Assembly (NCBI GenBank): GCA_900553055.1
Contig: USBV01000072.1
Coordinates: 1 to 7,643, forward strand
From: an uncultured Phascolarctobacterium sp.
GTDB taxonomy: Bacteria; Bacillota; Negativicutes; Acidaminococcales; Acidaminococcaceae
Reading direction: 5' to 3'
Length of the DNA stretch: 7,643 nt
Part shown: positions 5,596-7,643 of the stretch, in pieces
Numbering within the stretch: position 1 is the first letter of the stretch
How the letters are laid out: every line of letters starts with the position of its first letter
Notes under the pieces: generated by a model
Told to the model about the DNA's origin: nothing
What the model saw: the letters and a program-made list of their open reading frames with translations, nothing else
The model's database searches: none
Made by a program: the position numbers and the translations under genes

Positions 5596-5672
5596 GGCTC
5601 CGTAGCATAGTAGGATAATGCAGCGACCTCCTAAGTCGAAGATCGACGGTTCGAATCCGCCCGGGGTCACCA
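5596..5672 (+). tRNA. tRNA-Arg (anticodon CCU)
   Basis: A 77-nt cloverleaf reading AGG codons. Acceptor stem 5596-5602 / 5662-5668 (with G-U and U-G wobbles at pairs 2 and 4); D stem GCAT/ATGC with GG in the loop; anticodon stem-loop 5623-5639 with loop CTCCTAA and anticodon CCT at 5630-5632. T loop TTCGAAT (5650-5656) is closed by GACGG/CCGCC with one A-C mismatch (5646/5660). Discriminator A and encoded CCA (5670-5672). The unpaired top of the anticodon stem (G-A) is, as I recall, also seen in other tRNA-Arg(CCU) genes. The T-stem mismatch is unusual, but the dedicated promoter and terminator argue for a working gene. Confidence 0.93.
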
Positions 5673-5680
5673 TAAAAATC

Positions 5681-5714
5681 AGACCAGCCTCTGTTTGCAG
5701 AGCCTGGTCTTTTT
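5681..5714 (+). terminator. tRNA-Arg terminator, possibly bidirectional
   Basis: AGACCAG...CTGGTCT with inner CTCTG-TTTG-CAGAG (one C-C mismatch), 5681-5710, then TTTTT on the plus strand. On the minus strand the same stem is followed by GATTTTTATGG (5680 downward), so it could also end the ECF operon, whose last stop codon is at 5745. Confidence 0.85.
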
Positions 5715-5744
5715 GTTATGTCATGATTTAGTTTTGCGGCTAGC

Positions 5745-6419
5745 TTAGCACACCAAAAGCTTCTTCCAGAAGGGATAAGTGCTCAAAATCACGGTGAGTA
5801 GGAGCACAATCACATCGCCAAAGCCCAAGGGCTCGGACGGCATATTTTTATAGGTATTACTGCCAAAGCCCTTTAGCTCCATCGAAAGAGCCAAGGTTTC
5901 AGACTTAGCCACCGCGCGCATAACCAGCGGGCGAATAACAACTAAATAGGCCAAGAAGCGTTTAATAATATTGCCACGATTGGAATAACCACGGCAGCTT
6001 TGCGCATCCAGCGTAATTTCGCTATCCGTGAGGAAGTTAGGCACAAAGCGCAGCGCTGTAGTAAGCATAAAGGCGTACTCACAGGGCATATGGAAGCGGT
6101 CCACCAGCGCCTTGGCAATATCCTGAATACGCGTGCCAGCCAAAAGGCACAAAAACGCCATAGTCATAACCAGCATGCGCAGTCCGCCAGTCAAAGCTAC
6201 AGCAAGCGGCGAGTCAAAGAGCAGCTGCAGTAAAATCATTAAGCCAGTGAATACTGCTAGGCCACCAATAGCAGCCATGGTCATACGGTCATGCTTGATA
6301 TAAAGCAACAGCGCTAGCTGCAGCACCAAAATGGTAGCTACCGCCTCCACCGGTAGGATGAATACCCAAGCCGTAACGGCCAAAGTAACGATGATTTTCG
6401 TAAATGCGGTTAAGCTCAT
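5745..6419 (-). CDS. ecfT: ECF transporter transmembrane coupling protein, EcfT/CbiQ family
   Basis: Membrane component linking the two ATPases to a substrate-binding S protein in energy-coupling-factor importers of vitamins or metal ions. At 224 residues it is slightly short for the family (about 250-270). Hydrophobic segments lie at about 8-41, 48-68, 74-94 and 200-216. The cytoplasmic coupling region has ALRFVPNFLTDSE (122-134) leading to the first motif AQSCRG (139-144), and a second, MELKGFG (180-186). The two usual Ala-Arg-Gly motifs thus read CRG and LKG here, the second having Lys in place of Arg. The ATG is one base after the stop codon of the upstream ATPase, with GGAGG inside the end of that gene, so translation is coupled. 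It is the last gene of the operon. The substrate cannot be told from this window. Confidence 0.9.
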   Translation of the reverse strand: MSLTAFTKIIVTLAVTAWVFILPVEAVATILVLQLALLLYIKHDRMTMAAIGGLAVFTGLMILLQLLFDSPLAVALTGGLRMLVMTMAFLCLLAGTRIQDIAKALVDRFHMPCEYAFMLTTALRFVPNFLTDSEITLDAQSCRGYSNRGNIIKRFLAYLVVIRPLVMRAVAKSETLALSMELKGFGSNTYKNMPSEPLGFGDVIVLLLTVILSTYPFWKKLLVC

Positions 6420-6420
6420 C

Positions 6421-7221
6421 TTATTCGGCCTCCTTTTTTACAGCGTTCACAAATTCGGCAGCAGTGCCAGCATTCACGCCCAAGGCAGAAGCTAAAGCAG
6501 CCACAGTAGGTCGACGCAGGCCCCAGCGCTCCACCGGCTGGCTGCCGTCGAAGAGCACCTTGGGAGAGCCGTCATACACCTTACGTCCATTGTGCAAAAC
6601 GATGGCACGCTTAGCATAGCGGCGCACGATATCCATATCATGGGAAATCAGCACTACAGTAATGCCGCGCTTTTCATTGATGGCCTTCAGATATTCCATC
6701 ATACCTTCTTTTTCCAGCGCATCCTGGCCATTAGTAATTTCATCCAAAATCAAGGTGCGCGGATTTAAAGCCAGGGCCGCAGCCACGCCCAAGCGACGCT
6801 TTTGACCAAAGCTTAACAGGCGCGGATATTCGCCGGCCAGCTCGGTAAGCCCCATCGCCTCCAACGCTTCCGTTGTTTGGCGCTTAATAGTTTCTTCCGT
6901 AAGCTTTTTAGCGCGTGGGCCATAAGCAACCTCATCAAAAACTGTATCCTCTAAAATCTGCAAATCCGGGTTTTGGAAAACATAGCCAATTTTATCGGCC
7001 AAATCCGCCGGCTCGCATTTCACAATATCCTCGCCGTCCACCAAAACCTGACCGCTGCGCGGATGGCACAGCGCCATAAAAAGGCGGCTCAAGGTAGTTT
7101 TGCCACTGCCGTTGTGGCCAAGCAAGGCAACAAATTCGCCGTCCTCAATGCAGCAATCCATATCGTTAATTACAGGCTGCCCACGCAAGTAGGCAAAATT
7201 GACATCCTTAGCCTCTAGCAT
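6421..7221 (-). CDS. ecfA: ECF transporter ATP-binding protein, EcfA/CbiO family (complete)
   Basis: ATPase subunit (266 aa) that powers an ECF importer as one half of a nucleotide-binding heterodimer. Walker A GHNGSGKT (35-42); Q-loop Gln83 in FQNPDLQI; the EDTVFDEVAYGP stretch (91-102) typical of ECF ATPases; signature LSFGQKRRLG (136-145); Walker B LILDE (157-161) with catalytic Glu161; switch His194 in LISHD. The roughly 40-residue C-terminal tail is usual for EcfA. Oddities: the signature has Phe in place of the first Gly of LSGGQ, and the D-loop reads TNGQDALE where SGLDP is usual. Its ATG overlaps the stop codon of the preceding ATPase by one base (TGATG), with GGGAGGG upstream; ecfT follows after one base. 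Whether it corresponds to EcfA1 or EcfA2 is not certain. Confidence 0.93.
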   Translation of the reverse strand: MLEAKDVNFAYLRGQPVINDMDCCIEDGEFVALLGHNGSGKTTLSRLFMALCHPRSGQVLVDGEDIVKCEPADLADKIGYVFQNPDLQILEDTVFDEVAYGPRAKKLTEETIKRQTTEALEAMGLTELAGEYPRLLSFGQKRRLGVAAALALNPRTLILDEITNGQDALEKEGMMEYLKAINEKRGITVVLISHDMDIVRRYAKRAIVLHNGRKVYDGSPKVLFDGSQPVERWGLRRPTVAALASALGVNAGTAAEFVNAVKKEAE

Positions 7222-7643
7222 CAGTCAGCCCTCCCTTCATTTGCAACAATACCAAAGGTTTTAAAATCGGCCAGTGCATCTGCCTCACTGCGCCAATCGC
7301 CCAAATCCACATGCAGCTTTTCCTCTAAGCCCAGCTTAACCTGCCACAGGGTGGGCAGCAGCGGACGCAGCTCCGGATCATCGTACATTTTCGGTGCAGC
7401 AGCTTCAAAAGTATCCGCAGCTACCAGCTCGCCATTTTTGAGCACCACCATATCGCTCACATACGGCAGCAAATAATCCATGCGGTGCTCTACAGCAACA
7501 ATAGTCGTGCCATAGCGCTCATGAATATCCCAAACTAATTTATACAGCGATTGCGCGCCATCGGGGTCCATAGCGGACACAGGCTCATCCAAAACAATGA
7601 TTTCCGGATGCACAGCCAAGGTTGCAGCCAAAAGCAGGCGCTG
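7221..7643 (-). CDS. ecfA: Second ECF transporter ATP-binding protein (partial, N-terminus beyond right edge)
   Basis: The C-terminal 140 residues of an ABC ATPase; the frame is open to the window edge, so the start lies outside. The visible part begins with QR of the signature region, then Walker B IIVLDE (15-20 of the fragment), canonical D-loop SAMDPDG (23-29) and switch His53 in AVEHRMD. A C-terminal extension of about 75 residues follows. Walker A and most of the signature lie outside the window. It overlaps the next ATPase gene by one base. The two ATPases plus EcfT make the core ECF module. Its D-loop and switch regions look canonical, unlike the partner, suggesting two unequal ATP sites (inference). 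An S-component gene may lie further upstream. Confidence 0.92.
   Translation of the reverse strand, partial: QRLLLAATLAVHPEIIVLDEPVSAMDPDGAQSLYKLVWDIHERYGTTIVAVEHRMDYLLPYVSDMVVLKNGELVAADTFEAAAPKMYDDPELRPLLPTLWQVKLGLEEKLHVDLGDWRSEADALADFKTFGIVANEGRAD

Noticed and set aside
5233..5673. 146-codon minus-strand open frame across the 101-codon gene and the tRNA
   Set aside because: It covers the antisense of a tRNA and of a better supported gene and has no start signals; chance frame.
7629..7631. TTG as the start of the right-edge ATPase
   Set aside because: The frame continues to the window edge with QRLL, the normal residues after an ABC signature, so the TTG is an internal leucine codon and the gene is cut by the window.
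1..7643. Mobile element, CRISPR array, toxin-antitoxin or defence system
   Set aside because: No transposase, integrase, regularly spaced repeats, paired small toxin/antitoxin genes or nuclease genes are seen. The tRNA could in principle be an integration target, but no repeat of its 3' end was noticed in the window.

Overview
The window looks like ordinary chromosomal DNA of an anaerobic Bacillota (Firmicutes) bacterium. The evidence is near-consensus sigma-A-type promoters (TTGCCA or TTTACA, 17 bp, TATAAT), strong GGAGG-type ribosome binding sites, a type III glutamine synthetase, a group B-like [FeFe] hydrogenase, an ECF vitamin/metal transporter module and a tRNA with an encoded CCA. A Negativicutes-like gut anaerobe (for example near Phascolarctobacterium/Acidaminococcus) would fit, but that is inference. 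No mobile element, integrase, CRISPR array or phage gene is seen.

Left part, minus strand (1-3428): a nitrogen-assimilation pair. The glnN gene (type III glutamine synthetase, complete) is followed by its own terminator, then by amt (ammonium transporter, cut by the left window edge). Amt imports or scavenges ammonium and GlnN fixes it into glutamine. glnN has a strong promoter with an 18-bp dyad filling its -35/-10 spacer. Its leader of about 280 nt contains a 12-bp hairpin near the transcript start and a long intrinsic-terminator-like hairpin about 110 nt before the start codon. This leader is the most interesting non-coding structure in the window.

Middle, plus strand (3570-5099): a complete, apparently monocistronic monomeric [FeFe] hydrogenase, divergent from glnN and ending in a clear terminator. 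Then comes a 101-codon gene of unknown function with its own near-consensus promoter (5141-5500), then tRNA-Arg(CCU) with its own promoter and a terminator that may work in both directions.

Right part, minus strand (5745-7643): the 3' end of an ECF transporter operon. In transcription order these are an EcfA-type ATPase (5' end outside the window), a second EcfA-type ATPase and the EcfT-type membrane coupling protein. Their junctions (1-nt overlap, then 1-nt gap) imply translational coupling. The substrate-binding S component is not in the window, so the cargo cannot be named. Within this operon the second ATPase has a non-canonical signature (LSFGQ) and D-loop, and EcfT has a divergent second coupling motif.

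No clearly new multi-gene system is visible. The best leads are the glnN leader/promoter architecture and the unknown 101-residue protein.
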